Positions 33,892 to 44,107 of a DNA stretch of 64,000 bases are shown here, piece by piece (the stretch's first letter is position 1; the number at the start of each line of letters is the position of its first letter). The notes under the pieces are model-generated. The model made no database searches and was not told the origin of the DNA. It saw nothing but the letters and a program-made list of their open reading frames with translations. The stretch covers positions 1 to 64,000 of the forward strand of contig JAFKAC010000198.1 in assembly GCA_025766275.1 (NCBI GenBank), in the 5' to 3' direction. The stretch comes from Lactarius indigo (taxonomy: Eukaryota; Basidiomycota; Agaricomycetes; Russulales; Russulaceae). A program made the position numbers and the translations under genes.

Positions 33892-35469
33892 ATGGCGCGG
33901 CAGGCGTCTGGGGTATGCGGAGTTATTGGCTGCTGCCTTTGTGGCCGAGACCCTGCAACTTATGCAGAGGCCATGCGGTCTGCAGCTGCAGATGAGTGGA
34001 CTAAGGCGTGTCAGTATGAAATGGACGCCCTAGCTAAGAATGGGACTTGGGAGTTAGTGGATCTCCCGCCTAATCGTAAGGCAGTAAAATCCAAATGGGT
34101 CTTTAAGCTCAAAGCGGATGGCCGCTACAGAGCTCGCTTGGTGGCTAAGGGATTCACGCAGATCCCTGGCGTAGATTTTGATGAAACCTTCTCTCCCGTC
34201 GCACGATTTGAGTCGCTACGTTTACTTCTGGCGTTGGCCGCGCTGGAGGACTGGCACATCCATCAGATGGATGTTAAGTCTGCTTTTCTCAATGGCGTGC
34301 TTGACGAGGAGATTTACATGGAGCAGCCACAAGGTTTCACTGTCACTGGCTCTGAGACGAAGGTGTGTCGCCTGGTTAAGGCGATCTATGGTCTCAAACA
34401 GGCCTCCCGCGCATGGAACTTGCAATTCCATGGAGTGCTCACTGCACTCGGCTTTAAGCGGACGTTTGCTGATGCTGGCATATATGTGATGCCTCAACGG
34501 GAGGGGTATGATCCACTCTTCGTTATTGTCTACGTTGACGACATCACTATACTGGGTCCCTCGCTGAGTGGTATCAAGCGTTTGAAGTCAGACTTGTCTG
34601 AACGCTATGAGATGACAGATCTCGGGGAGATAGAGTCTTATCTTGGTATGCGCATTGTGCGCGACCGCTCCCTTAGACGCATCGAAATAGATCAGTCTGG
34701 CTACATCAAGGATGTCCTTGAACGCTTTGGCATGTCTGATGCCACACCACACAACACACCCTTGCCCGCTGGTGCTGACGAGCACCTGGTTAAATATACG
34801 TCGCAGGCAACTGCCTCAGATATTTCCCACTACCAATCCTTGATTGGGAGTCTGCTTTATGTGCAGATTGGCACTAGGCCAGATATCTCCTTCGCTGTGT
34901 CACGTTTGGCGCAGTACGCAGCGAATCCTTCACCACAACATCTGCGACTTGCGCAGTATGTCCTGTCCTACTTAGTGGGAACTATGGATATGCGTATTGT
35001 CTATGATGGCGCCAATGGCGATGGCCTTCATGGCTACACTGATTCAGTCTGGCTGATCAGACTGACGACCGCCACTCCACCTCTGGTTAGGTGTTCCTAC
35101 TAGCTAACGGTGCAATAAGCTGGTCTTCGCGCAAGCAAAAGACTGTTGCCCAAAAACACAATGGAAGCGGAATACATGGCCATGACCGACGCAGCTAACC
35201 AGGCTGCGTGGTATCAGAGCTTCCTCACAGAACTCGGGTACGAGGTCGACGACCCCATCCCACTTCATGGTGACAATAAGGGTGCCATTGACTTGGCCTT
35301 GAACCCTGTCACTGGGAGACGGTCTAAGCACATTGCCATACGGCATCATGTCATTCGGGAGTACATCGAAAAGGGGACCATCACCCTCATTAGAACTCCT
35401 ACTGTAGATATGGTTGCGGACGGGCTTTACAAAGTCACTACCGCGTGTCCTGCTGCAAAAGCACAATGA
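33892..35469 (+). pseudogene. copia reverse transcriptase and RNase H
   Basis: The RT domain is open for ~400 codons: TWELVDLPPNRKAVKSKWVF, then DVKSAFLNG, YGLKQASRAW and the catalytic YVDD near 34535. RNase H follows: GYTDS, then after a frame break, AEYMAMTDAANQAAWY, LHGDNKGAIDLA and the HIAIRHHVIRE end motif. The break at about 35045-35065 looks like a short insertion (a GGCTGAT-like duplication). Confidence 0.88.
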
Positions 35470-35513
35470 TGACATGGGACTTCTGTGTACTTAGATTGTA
35501 GATCATGGGGAGA

Positions 35514-36113
35514 TGTTGATAAGTGACCCTTGCGCACTTAGCGGCTCTAACGGACCGGACTTACAGATACGGACTGCTGTAGATTAATTAGGACCGCTTA
35601 GATTAGATTTGATCTGTACAATCTCGGACTTCTTTATCTATGACATCATATGGACATATCCAGACCGTTCATTGTACTATGCGTTCTTGTATCTTTCTTT
35701 GTTCTCTTTTTGTTCTATCCTTATTATGATGTCATTATGATATCACTTACTTCTAGACTCTCCTTGTTCTTTCTGTCCTTGTTCTCAGAACGTCCACTCC
35801 TTTGTCCGTTTGTAGAACAATAACTATCTTGTAGTACGTGACTAGTGTTACATCCCTTGTATAATGTCACTCCCAGAAAGTGTATAAGTAGAGTAGCATG
35901 TACGCTCCTGGTCCACATCAGTTCTCACTGTTTGTGTGCCAGGTAAGCTCCCTTCCCTCAAATGTATATTATCAGTTCTCACTGTTTGTGTGCCAGACAA
36001 CCTCTCTTGCTTTCACTTGCTTGACACCCTGTGCTGCTTCTCAGTCACCTTCTATATCTCACCACAGTCCTATCAGTCCACTGTGAGTATAGTTCCTATG
36101 TGTCTGTTCATCA
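35514..36113 (+). repeat. 3' LTR
   Basis: About 600 bp, TGTTGAT to TTCATCA, preceded by the polypurine tract. It lacks the 15-bp duplication of the 5' LTR. Confidence 0.9.
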
Positions 36114-36592
36114 AAATGGAGGGGAGAAAGTAGAACGAAAGGGGTCCTCTGGATATCGATGGAGGACGGAAGATGGAAAGTCGAAGAATGAAGGAATAGA
36201 GCTGCTGGGGTTCGCGTTCCGATCAGACTTCTTCTGTTGTAAGATGTCTTGGACGTCACGCGAAATGAAGGGAAAGTGATTGTCTATAGGACCTCAGACC
36301 AAGCCTTAATTACGGCGTGTATTTGTAAGTAAGGTTCATTGTCGAAAGCTGAAATCTGGGAGGTAGGTAGCGAACATCGGGGGAAAGTAGAACGAAAGGG
36401 GTCCTCTGGATATCGATGGAGGACGGAAGATGGAAAGTCAAAGAATGAAGGAATAGAGCTGCTGGGGTTCGCGTTCCGATCAGACTTCTTCTGTTGTAAG
36501 ATGTCTTGGATGTGTCACACGAAATGGAGGGGAGAAAGTAGAACAAAAGGGGGTCCTCTGGATATCAATGGAAGACGGAAGATGGAAAGTCG
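36114..36592 (+). repeat. Short repeat in three copies next to the 3' LTR
   Basis: The unit begins GGGAGAAAGTAGAACGAAAG, then GGTCCTCTGGATATCGATGG. Copies lie at about 36114-36272, 36379-36519 and 36520-36592 (the last truncated). The first starts exactly at the LTR border. Open frames here are just translations of the repeat. Confidence 0.85.
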
Positions 36593-37262
36593 GGGTGAGA
36601 GATATGTAACGACCAGTATCCCTGGCACAGGTGACGCTGACGACGCATACTGTATTAGAGCAAGTGTCGAGATGTAACGGTTGAGTAAGTATCGAGTTCA
36701 AATGTAAAAAAAAAGGGAACAAGTTGGAAGATCCCGTCCAAAGGGGAGCGAGTGGTCGACAGGCGACGCGAGTGGCATCAACGAGGCATACTAGTACGAG
36801 AAGGACAAGTCAGAATCTGAGAGAAAATAAAAAAACTCGCGTACCTTAGCTGGGCCAATCATCGGCCGGGGGCATAGGTATGAATAATGTTCCAGGGTTT
36901 CGCCAGTGTCAACCGAAAGAAAGCCCGCAGGGCAGGGAATGGTAGGGATGCCGTTTGTCGGCGAGACCATCGACGACGACGACGTGGGGAGGGAGTCGTC
37001 TGGAATGAGGTGGCCGGTTGATGATGGTGGCTGCCGATGTCGGAATTATCAAACATTTCGACGTACTGTAGTTTGACGTGAAAAAGAGCGACGGAGAGTG
37101 AGATGAGATGATGGGAAGAGAAAAGAATGGAAAATCGATGTTAGAAGGCGGATTGGTGGATGTTGGGGATCGGGATCATCTGAGATAGGAAGTTGAATTA
37201 GGTGCCAGCTGACAACTCCGAAAAATGGCTGAAAGTGGTCGGATTCATCGTGGCGAACAAAG
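36593..37262. other. 3' flank of the Plavaka transposase
   Basis: No gene. Probably the left end of the Plavaka element, but no terminal repeat could be fixed. Confidence 0.4.
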
Positions 37263-40200
37263 CTATGATGCAAATTCAAAAGCATGATAATCTATGTATT
37301 TATTAATATAATAAGTTTCGAACGCATCAAGAGCATTGTGTGGGGATAACTCGATGGGCATAAAGCTGTTCCCAAAAACGGGCAATAAATGTGCCGCGCG
37401 GAGGACAGAATCCAGATGGATCACTTCAACTGCTGGTGATCCATCGGCGTTGGTGTCTGGTTGCACGACCCACAAACCCGTCACCTCGTCCGGCTTATCT
37501 CCCACGTGTATGAACCATCTAATGAGTGCACAGGGGTAGTAAATATCCCTCCAAATGAAAGAGAATAACGCGCGTAAGCGCACAACATCGAATCCTCGTG
37601 CCCCGGGTAGAGTGGGGTCACGTTCTACAAAAGCGGTGTCAAATTGAGGGGTCTGCTTGCGCCAGCGTGGGTTGCAGCGAATACATTCCGAGCGCATTCC
37701 TTGAAGGCCACTCGGATCGCTGGGTGAAAAGAAAACAGCTGTTGCGGTGTGGTAAACAGAAATTTTACTGTCGAAAGGGGGGCACTGAGCTAGGGGAACA
37801 TCTGAACCAGCAGGGGCATTGGGGTCGTCCATGTGGAGTTGATCGAACAAAAAACGACAAAGAAGATCTTGAAAATCAGGTTGTTGGAAGACGGTTGCCA
37901 GCTCCGTGACAGAGGACAGATACCCTCTCTCTATTGAGGACGAAAAAGTCAGAAACTAGTGAAAAGGTCGAGAAAAATACACGTACGGCAATTCTCAGGT
38001 AGCCATACGTGGCTGACGGCATCTTTGTCGTCGACTGGACGCGTTTCATCTACCTCATGAGGGTCTGCGCCTTGGACTGCATTGGCAGAGTGTGGGGCTG
38101 TGTCAGCGTCCAGCGCGTCAGCAGGCGCATCTGTATTCAGGTCTATGCGTCAACGTTTTGGTAACACATCAGACGACATACCAAATGAACTTGCACACTC
38201 GCAGGCATCTGCGAGTACCATGCTCTTGAGCATACCCCTTGATTCAAAATAAGAGCGTGAGGCTGCGAGCTGGTCGAGACGCTGGTTGATGATGAGCATT
38301 TGACCAAGGGCGTTGCAGCGATTCGAACGACGCCATGGCTCCTTGACGGCCTTGATGTGCTTGGATTCAGTTATTGAAGAACAAAGGCCGTTGGGAGCGC
38401 CGAACAAGCGTATGAGATGTCGGTAATGACAAAGGGAGTGTTGCCGTGGAAGAGAGAATCCGTTCGGACGAACTCCCACTGCCTGAAAGATCAAACGAAA
38501 GTGTTGAAAGCGGTCAAGGGCATTCTGTACTAAACCCAATGTGTCATCATTGAACATGTCTCGTCGAACAAGGTAGCAAAAATCCAAGAATGCGCGGAAG
38601 GCGCGAATCACATCAGCCAGCATGTGTCCCTCTAACGCAGGGAGATAGACCTATGGGACGGAGACAGCGTCAGCCGTGTAACGGCCATAAATGAGTGTGC
38701 CCACCTTCATCAGCGCTTTTGAATCGTCGCCTGTCCATTGCTTAAAGCCACGGCCTTGAGGAAAGCAGCAGAGCCCTGGGAATGGAGGTGCCAGCGCGAT
38801 CCTGATCGAAGAGAATGGGATACTAATGGACGCCGCCTTTGGGAAATAGACTCACCGGCGGTCAATGTCATCTAATATCATCTTCACGTAGGTCTTACCA
38901 TGTGACAACTCGAGGTATTCTTCAACCCAGGTCACCAGGTGGTCCTTGAAAGTGCCCTTGATAACTTGGTGAAGTATGTCGGGGGCAACGAGTTCGTGGA
39001 TATCTGCCCGGGGGAACTCTGAGGTAAATGGCTTCAAATGAGTCAGTTACCTTGACTCCTTTATGAGGGAGTACAAATACATACCATCACATATCCGACA
39101 ATACCATATTGACTCCACAGTGAGCCTGGATCCAGTACGTTTATCAGCGCATTCATTAGTTCTTGCGACCGCCGCTCCCCACCGATGTCGAGGTTACTGG
39201 GGAGTGCAGTGCAACTTTGAGCATGTCGTGTCAAAAAAAAAAAAAGGATGAACGGATGCGGCTTACCGAGGGCACCAGCCTTGAACTATGCAGGCCAAGA
39301 GGGCCTGTTCGGGGTAGTCCGCAATGTATGGCCCTATGCTGTAGATGACTCGACGAAAGTGGCCGTCCGGGGTTCGGGTAACCTCAGGAGTGCTCATCAC
39401 AGGGCAAACGCTGCTAAGGATTTGTGCGAGGGACGAGTGAAATAACTGCCGGCGGAATTTGCGGAATTCATTATCGTCGGTATGCCGTTTGTCCACTATG
39501 AAAATATTCAGTACTTAGGCCACGTCCAAAGGAAGCACTTACTCTTAGGGATGGCCAAAAAACCCAGTAGGACGATTGCATTTCGATGAGCGCGACGGAT
39601 ATTGTTCCGTACGTTGCTGATCAACATGTAGACAGGATAGTACTCGTTATGCCCCGTTGCCACGGACACTGTAGTCTTGTCGCTACCAAGGATGATTGGG
39701 ACAAGCATTGCGCCGCGTGTCTCTGGATTGTTAGCAATAATATCAGCTTCCCTCCAGGCCCAGTCGCCACTCATGAAATCACGCCATCGTCATCTCTTCT
39801 GGGCATCAAACTCGCGGAATGGAACATAATCGAATTCATTGTCAAAGTCTGAATTTGCGAGCATGTTGTGTAATAACTGGCGCGCGTCTCGGTGCCAAAC
39901 GTCGTATGTCTTGGTCATCCACTCTGGTGTGTTGTCGGGACGACGGCCGCTGTATGACAGAGAAAACCCCTGCCATACTGCATCTCCGAAAGGTGTTGCA
40001 TCGATGGTCGCATAGAGGCTGTCCCGGCTATCGAAGAGGTTGATCTCGTCGGGGGGGATGCCATGGTTGATGAGTGAAGCACGCCATAGCTGTGAAAGGA
40101 CATTGATGTCATTTCTGGACATCTGAACCTTTTGATACAAGAACTCAGCAAGCTCGAATTCGACGCGATTACAATACGGTGTCCAGTCATCTGGAGCCCG

Positions 40201-40676
40201 GGCTGGAGGAGGGGACGGTGTGGTACCAGGTGGAAGATACACGTGGTTTTCGTCACATGGAGTTGCTAGAAAAATAGCCAGAAATTGTTCAGTGAACGCG
40301 TTAATAGAGTGACAATCGGATCCTTACCACACAAAGACGGATGAAACTCCCACTCGGGACCTTCCTCTTCTTCGTGTACGCCTCCATCGGCCGGGGGAGG
40401 GTCTGGAGGGGGAGAATTGGGCCAGTCATCAATAAATTGCGGGTCGTCAATTGGCTGTGGGTCTGAGTTATCGGCTGCCAGTGGCCAAGGAGTGGGAATG
40501 GGATGCGCTTGCAGAGGAGGGATCCGATGCTTGGATCGCATGTGTTTTGTGAGGCTGGCGTTGTTGCAGAACCAGCGACCACATCCTGGTGAACAACAAG
40601 GGATTTTACGAATAGAGAAAGTGGACAGTGGACTGACCTCCTTGCGACGGGTGAAGCGATCATATGGTTGGGCCAT
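37263..40676 (-). CDS. Plavaka-type DNA transposase, interrupted
   Basis: A transposase of the Plavaka superfamily, common in Agaricomycetes. The start is at 40676 (MAQPYDRFTRR). A C2H2-like finger is near the N-terminus (CCSPGCGRWF...H...H), then an acidic Pro-rich linker. Conserved blocks follow: DDWTPYCNRVEFELAEF, MSGDWAWREADII, VPIILGSDKTTVSVATG, KFRRQLFHSSL, GPYIADYPEQ, ADIHELVAPDILHQVIKGTF, FSLPRQHSL, GAPNGLCSSITESKHIKAV and YINKYIDYHAFEFA at the end. Several introns fit (for example one beginning near 39541). An in-frame TGA at 39790-39792, between AQKR and RWRDFMSGD, interrupts a conserved run. It is a single C-to-T change from an Arg codon. Otherwise the domains are present in order. 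Divergent from the accessory gene at 40880. Confidence 0.88.
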
Positions 40677-40879
40677 GATGGAGGTGAGTCAGGTAGTCAA
40701 GGGCTGTGCGTGCCAGGAAAAAAATTGTATTGTGTGCACTAGGAGAAAGTGTTTTGACAACCAGTCCAGGCACAGTTGAACGAGTATCAAAAAGCCAAAG
40801 TAACAATTTTTTTGGGGGTCTGCGTCGCTTGTCCTATCATCACCTGCCCCCTTCAAGTTCGAGAAAAAAAAAACCCACC
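40677..40879. promoter_or_regulatory. Divergent promoter between Plavaka transposase and accessory gene
   Basis: Only 203 bp separate the two start codons, so expression of the two genes is probably coupled. An A10 tract precedes a good CCCACCATG start context for the plus-strand gene. Confidence 0.45.
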
Positions 40880-43199
40880 ATGTCAACCACCCCGTCCCAG
40901 TCCCAACAATATTGCCCAGTAACACGAGCCAAAAACGCGACCCAACATCCTGGACAAGTTGTCCTCAATGCCCAAATGAAACGCCAAACCAATGAGGAGA
41001 TGGCTAAGGTCAGAGAACAAGAGCGTCTTGAGAGAAGAGTTGCTGAACAAGAGATACGCGCTGCCTTGAAGAAGGTCGCCAGGATCCAAGACCAGCAAGA
41101 GCTCGAAGACATCGAAGCGGATCAGCCTATGGTGGCACCTTCGCTCCGTCGACACGAGACCTTAGTATTCGTGCCACATCACACTAACCCCAGCACAGAA
41201 AAAGATGTCACAGAGGCCGACAAAGAGAGCGATAAGTACCTGAGCGAAGAAGAGGCTGCTCCAGTCATCGAAGATGGTGAGAGGGAAGAGATGGGCCCAG
41301 GAGAAGGAGAAGGAGAAGACAACGGCGACATCGACAACGGCGAAGGAGAAGGAGGTAAAAGCAAGAGCAAGAGCAAGAAAAACCCCAAGGACAACTCCAT
41401 GCGGGTTCTTATCAAGTCTTACCGGAAGCAGCCACGCCTCATGGCCGGGAAATCGATGATAGACGTCAGTTTAGTCAACAAGGTACCCCCCATCTCGGCC
41501 ACGAAAGGTAAAAAACCTCATGCTCGGTACGTTATTACCTCAATTTCCTCACACATCATTTCATTTCGGGAACAACCCACTGACTTATTTTGTCACTCGC
41601 CACTTTGTTTTATCACTGACTCAACCCCAAAATGTCACTCTGCCTCTCTGAAACCACCCTTTTTTACCACCACTTCAGACTGGCGCAATCAGTTGCCCAT
41701 CCTGTTGAGAAGTCCAATTCCAGCATCTGTGCCGACTGGGCAGCCAAGGTGGCCAACGCCAACTCGTCTCTCGCCCTCACCGCACCTCCTACTCCGAGCC
41801 ATGGTTCAACTGGAGGGCTGGGAGCTTTTACCCATGGCAGTTCCACGACCCCAAGCACCCTCCCCGCCTACCAGAAAGGCCTTGACAACGAGATTGAAGT
41901 CCTTGATTACCGATCTCCGTTGCCCAGTCTGGGATCAGTCACGCGGGTAAGTTGTGGCTTATATTTTGTGTTTACTCGGAGTTGATCTCGCAACCTTGCT
42001 TGCAATGGCAATGGTAGGCTCTTTTGAAACGTGGCCTCGACACCGACACGACATTCCCTGCGGTGCAACCCGTGGCTAAGAAGGCTCGCAGAAAGGTCTA
42101 TTCGCTGCCCCTGGAGCCGAGGAAAACAATCACTTCCGCACAGTTTTCATCCCTACCTACGAACGGTGGGTTGGGACTCAAGCTAACCCCTGGGTTATAC
42201 CAGATGACGTCGCAATTCCGATCCTCCAATCCATCTGGGACGTAGTTTATGAGAATGCGCCCTGGGTTGTAAGCGCAAATGATTGTGTATTCGAGCGTGT
42301 GAGTTTTTTTTTTTTTGCCAGTGGGGGGAATAGTGGCGACGATTCCCCCATTATTTTGATCTAATACATGAGCTTACGATATCGCTAGGTCACACAGCAC
42401 CTCTATGAATGGCGCAGCTCCTTCAAAAGTGCCACCGATATCATGGTTGAACAATTTTTCGAATGCGAGGAGTACCACGATGTGTTCAAGGATTACGATG
42501 CCCGTCAAGTGTGGGCGGAAGATATGCTCGTAGATTGCAAGTTCATCTGGGCAGTTGTAGATAATGTAAGTTATCTCCATCGTTTCTATTTCACGCACGA
42601 GCAATGACTCCTCAGGATGAGCGGAGCGGATTGATGCACGCCCCTTTCATACTGCAAGTTTTCGCGACACACCTCAACAGTACTGCTGGGGCTGAAGAGG
42701 TACCAGCTCTCAGTGCCACCGGCATTGACGAGGGTGCGTCCACCGTTGAAAAGTACCTGCCCAAGGGAGCGTTGGCCCTTGCGGCTGCTGCTGTAAATTT
42801 TCTCTTGATGCGATCATTGTGATGAAATATACTAACTATTCGAAGGTTGAGAGAACCCTCCAGCTCTGGGCAGACGGTGATATGGAGGTCCTGCGCGCTG
42901 CTGAACCCGTGAAGAAATCAGCCAACAAACCGTCCATCAAGGCAGCGTCGAAGCTCAACCTGTCAACCGGGATTGTTTCCAACGTCACGTCAAAGTTTTC
43001 TGCGGAGAATTGGGGGGCGGCGACAAACAACTACTTCAAATCTATCAATAAAATGAAGCCGAGCTCCCTTGAAGAAGTCGTGCGACTGGCGACGCCGTTC
43101 ATGTCACCATCAAAAACCCGTCGTCAAGGGTATTCTTATGGTCTTCAAAGCCTCATCAATGACAACAAAGACATACGTGCGTGCCTTGTGGACAATTAA
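40880..43199 (+). CDS. DUF6532-like accessory protein of the Plavaka element
   Basis: A multi-exon gene starting at 40880 (MSTTPSQSQQY). The N-terminal part has a Lys/Glu-rich coiled coil (residues ~35-80), an acidic Gly/Glu/Asp tract and a basic Lys/Ser patch (SKSKSKKNPK). After introns near 41528-41680, 41947-42017, 42300-42388, 42568-42615 and 42798-42845, the C-terminal half reads IWDVVYENAPWVVSANDC, YEWRSSFKSATDIMVEQFF, then ALALAAAAVERTLQLWADGD rebuilt across the last intron. The last motif is typical of the DUF6532 domain found in many basidiomycete transposon-linked proteins. The stop is at 43199. One G seems missing from the run at 42168-42170. A DNA- or chromatin-binding role in transposition is only a guess. 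Confidence 0.7.
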
Positions 43200-43384
43200 T
43201 TAGAGCACTCGGGTTGCGTTTCGAATACTTTCTTTCAATTTTGTTACGGGCTGCAGTGGCCAGAGTGCCTGGTACCATGTCACATGTGAATGATATATGT
43301 TTTCTTCGATGATGTTTTTTGGAGCTGGATTAACTGGAATCGCCTGGAAAGATGACTTGAAAGGCCCGGAAAGTGCCCTGGAAT

Positions 43385-43560
43385 TTACATGAATTCCCTG
43401 AGATTATTTTACCGAATCAAAATCCAGGCGTGTCAAGTAAATTCCGGACAAATCTAAGTAAAATCCAGGGCAAGGACCTACTGGATTTTACTTGACAAAA
43501 ATGGTCCTGGATTTTACTTAATCGGGTACCAAGTAAAATTAAGTAAAATACAGGAACATG
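43385..43560. repeat. Subterminal-type repeat cluster (AAGTAAAATCCAG, both orientations)
   Basis: At least five variants of AAGTAAAATCCAGG or its complement occur within 175 bp (near 43432, 43458, 43488, 43509 and 43535). Short repeats in both orientations near the end of a DNA transposon are typical transposase-binding sites in CACTA-like elements. Confidence 0.65.
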
Positions 43561-43581
43561 TTCGAATGCTGATGCTAGATA

Positions 43582-43632
43582 CCAAACCATAAATACCCCT
43601 CACCGCTGACCAACTTGGGCTGGTTCTTACAC
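43582..43632 (+). repeat. Dispersed repeat copy 2
   Basis: Matches 1577-1624 (see that entry). It lies just outside the subterminal repeat cluster. Confidence 0.6.
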
Positions 43633-44107
43633 AGACAGGTTGTGTTTTCTCCTTGGAACTTCCAGTGTACACCCGAGGGATGGTGCACATGTCTGGGTTG
43701 TCCCTACACTACACACGCGCGTTCAAGCGTCCTTGATTGCGTCATTTGCGTGAAATGCAAGATGAAGGCAGTGGTGAAATGAGTACCCGGAACGCGCCAT
43801 GAGATACAGCTCCCACTTAGATGGACTTTCGCATTATCCTCAACTAGATTGATGATGCACCTCCCCGGTTTCTAGATTCAGGGATGACACTCAGGCTGAC
43901 AGAACACAGTAGATAACCACTGGCACTGGCGAGGGACTGCTGTGATGCGTGACAGCGTGACGCGTGACATCTAACTGTTGGATGAGATTCCGTATTCGGA
44001 CGGAATCTTGAGGACGTGGGCGAAGGGCTCTTCTAACCTTGCTTCTAACTCATATTGGTGTACTAAGTCGACATTTATATTTTTTCTTCCGCCCATGCAA
44101 TCTCATA

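Larger units (their letters stand above)
29866..36113 (+). mobile_element. Ty1/copia LTR retrotransposon, degenerate
   Basis: A 6.2-kb element bounded by two similar LTRs that begin TGTTGATAAG and end TTCATCA. The polypurine tract GGGGAGA (35507-35513) abuts the 3' LTR, and the internal region starts GGTTATGGGCCC at 30482 (candidate primer-binding site). The domain order gag, CCHC knuckle, protease, integrase, RT, RNase H (integrase before RT) defines the copia class. Several frame breaks make it inactive as read. The flanking 5-mers (TCCTT on the left, AAATG on the right) do not match, so no target-site duplication is visible. Confidence 0.93.
43200..44107. other. Intergenic, right end of the Plavaka element
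   Basis: No gene. It contains the short repeat cluster (43385-43560) and one dispersed repeat copy (43582-43632). The remainder is unassigned. Confidence 0.45.

Noticed and set aside
40706..40879. Upstream in-frame start for the DUF6532-like gene
   Set aside because: It would place coding sequence across the divergent promoter. The ATG at 40880 has a much better CCCACC context.
41976..42040. tRNA-like GATCTCGCAACC stretch
   Set aside because: No acceptor stem or T-arm consensus, and it lies in an intron of the DUF6532-like gene.
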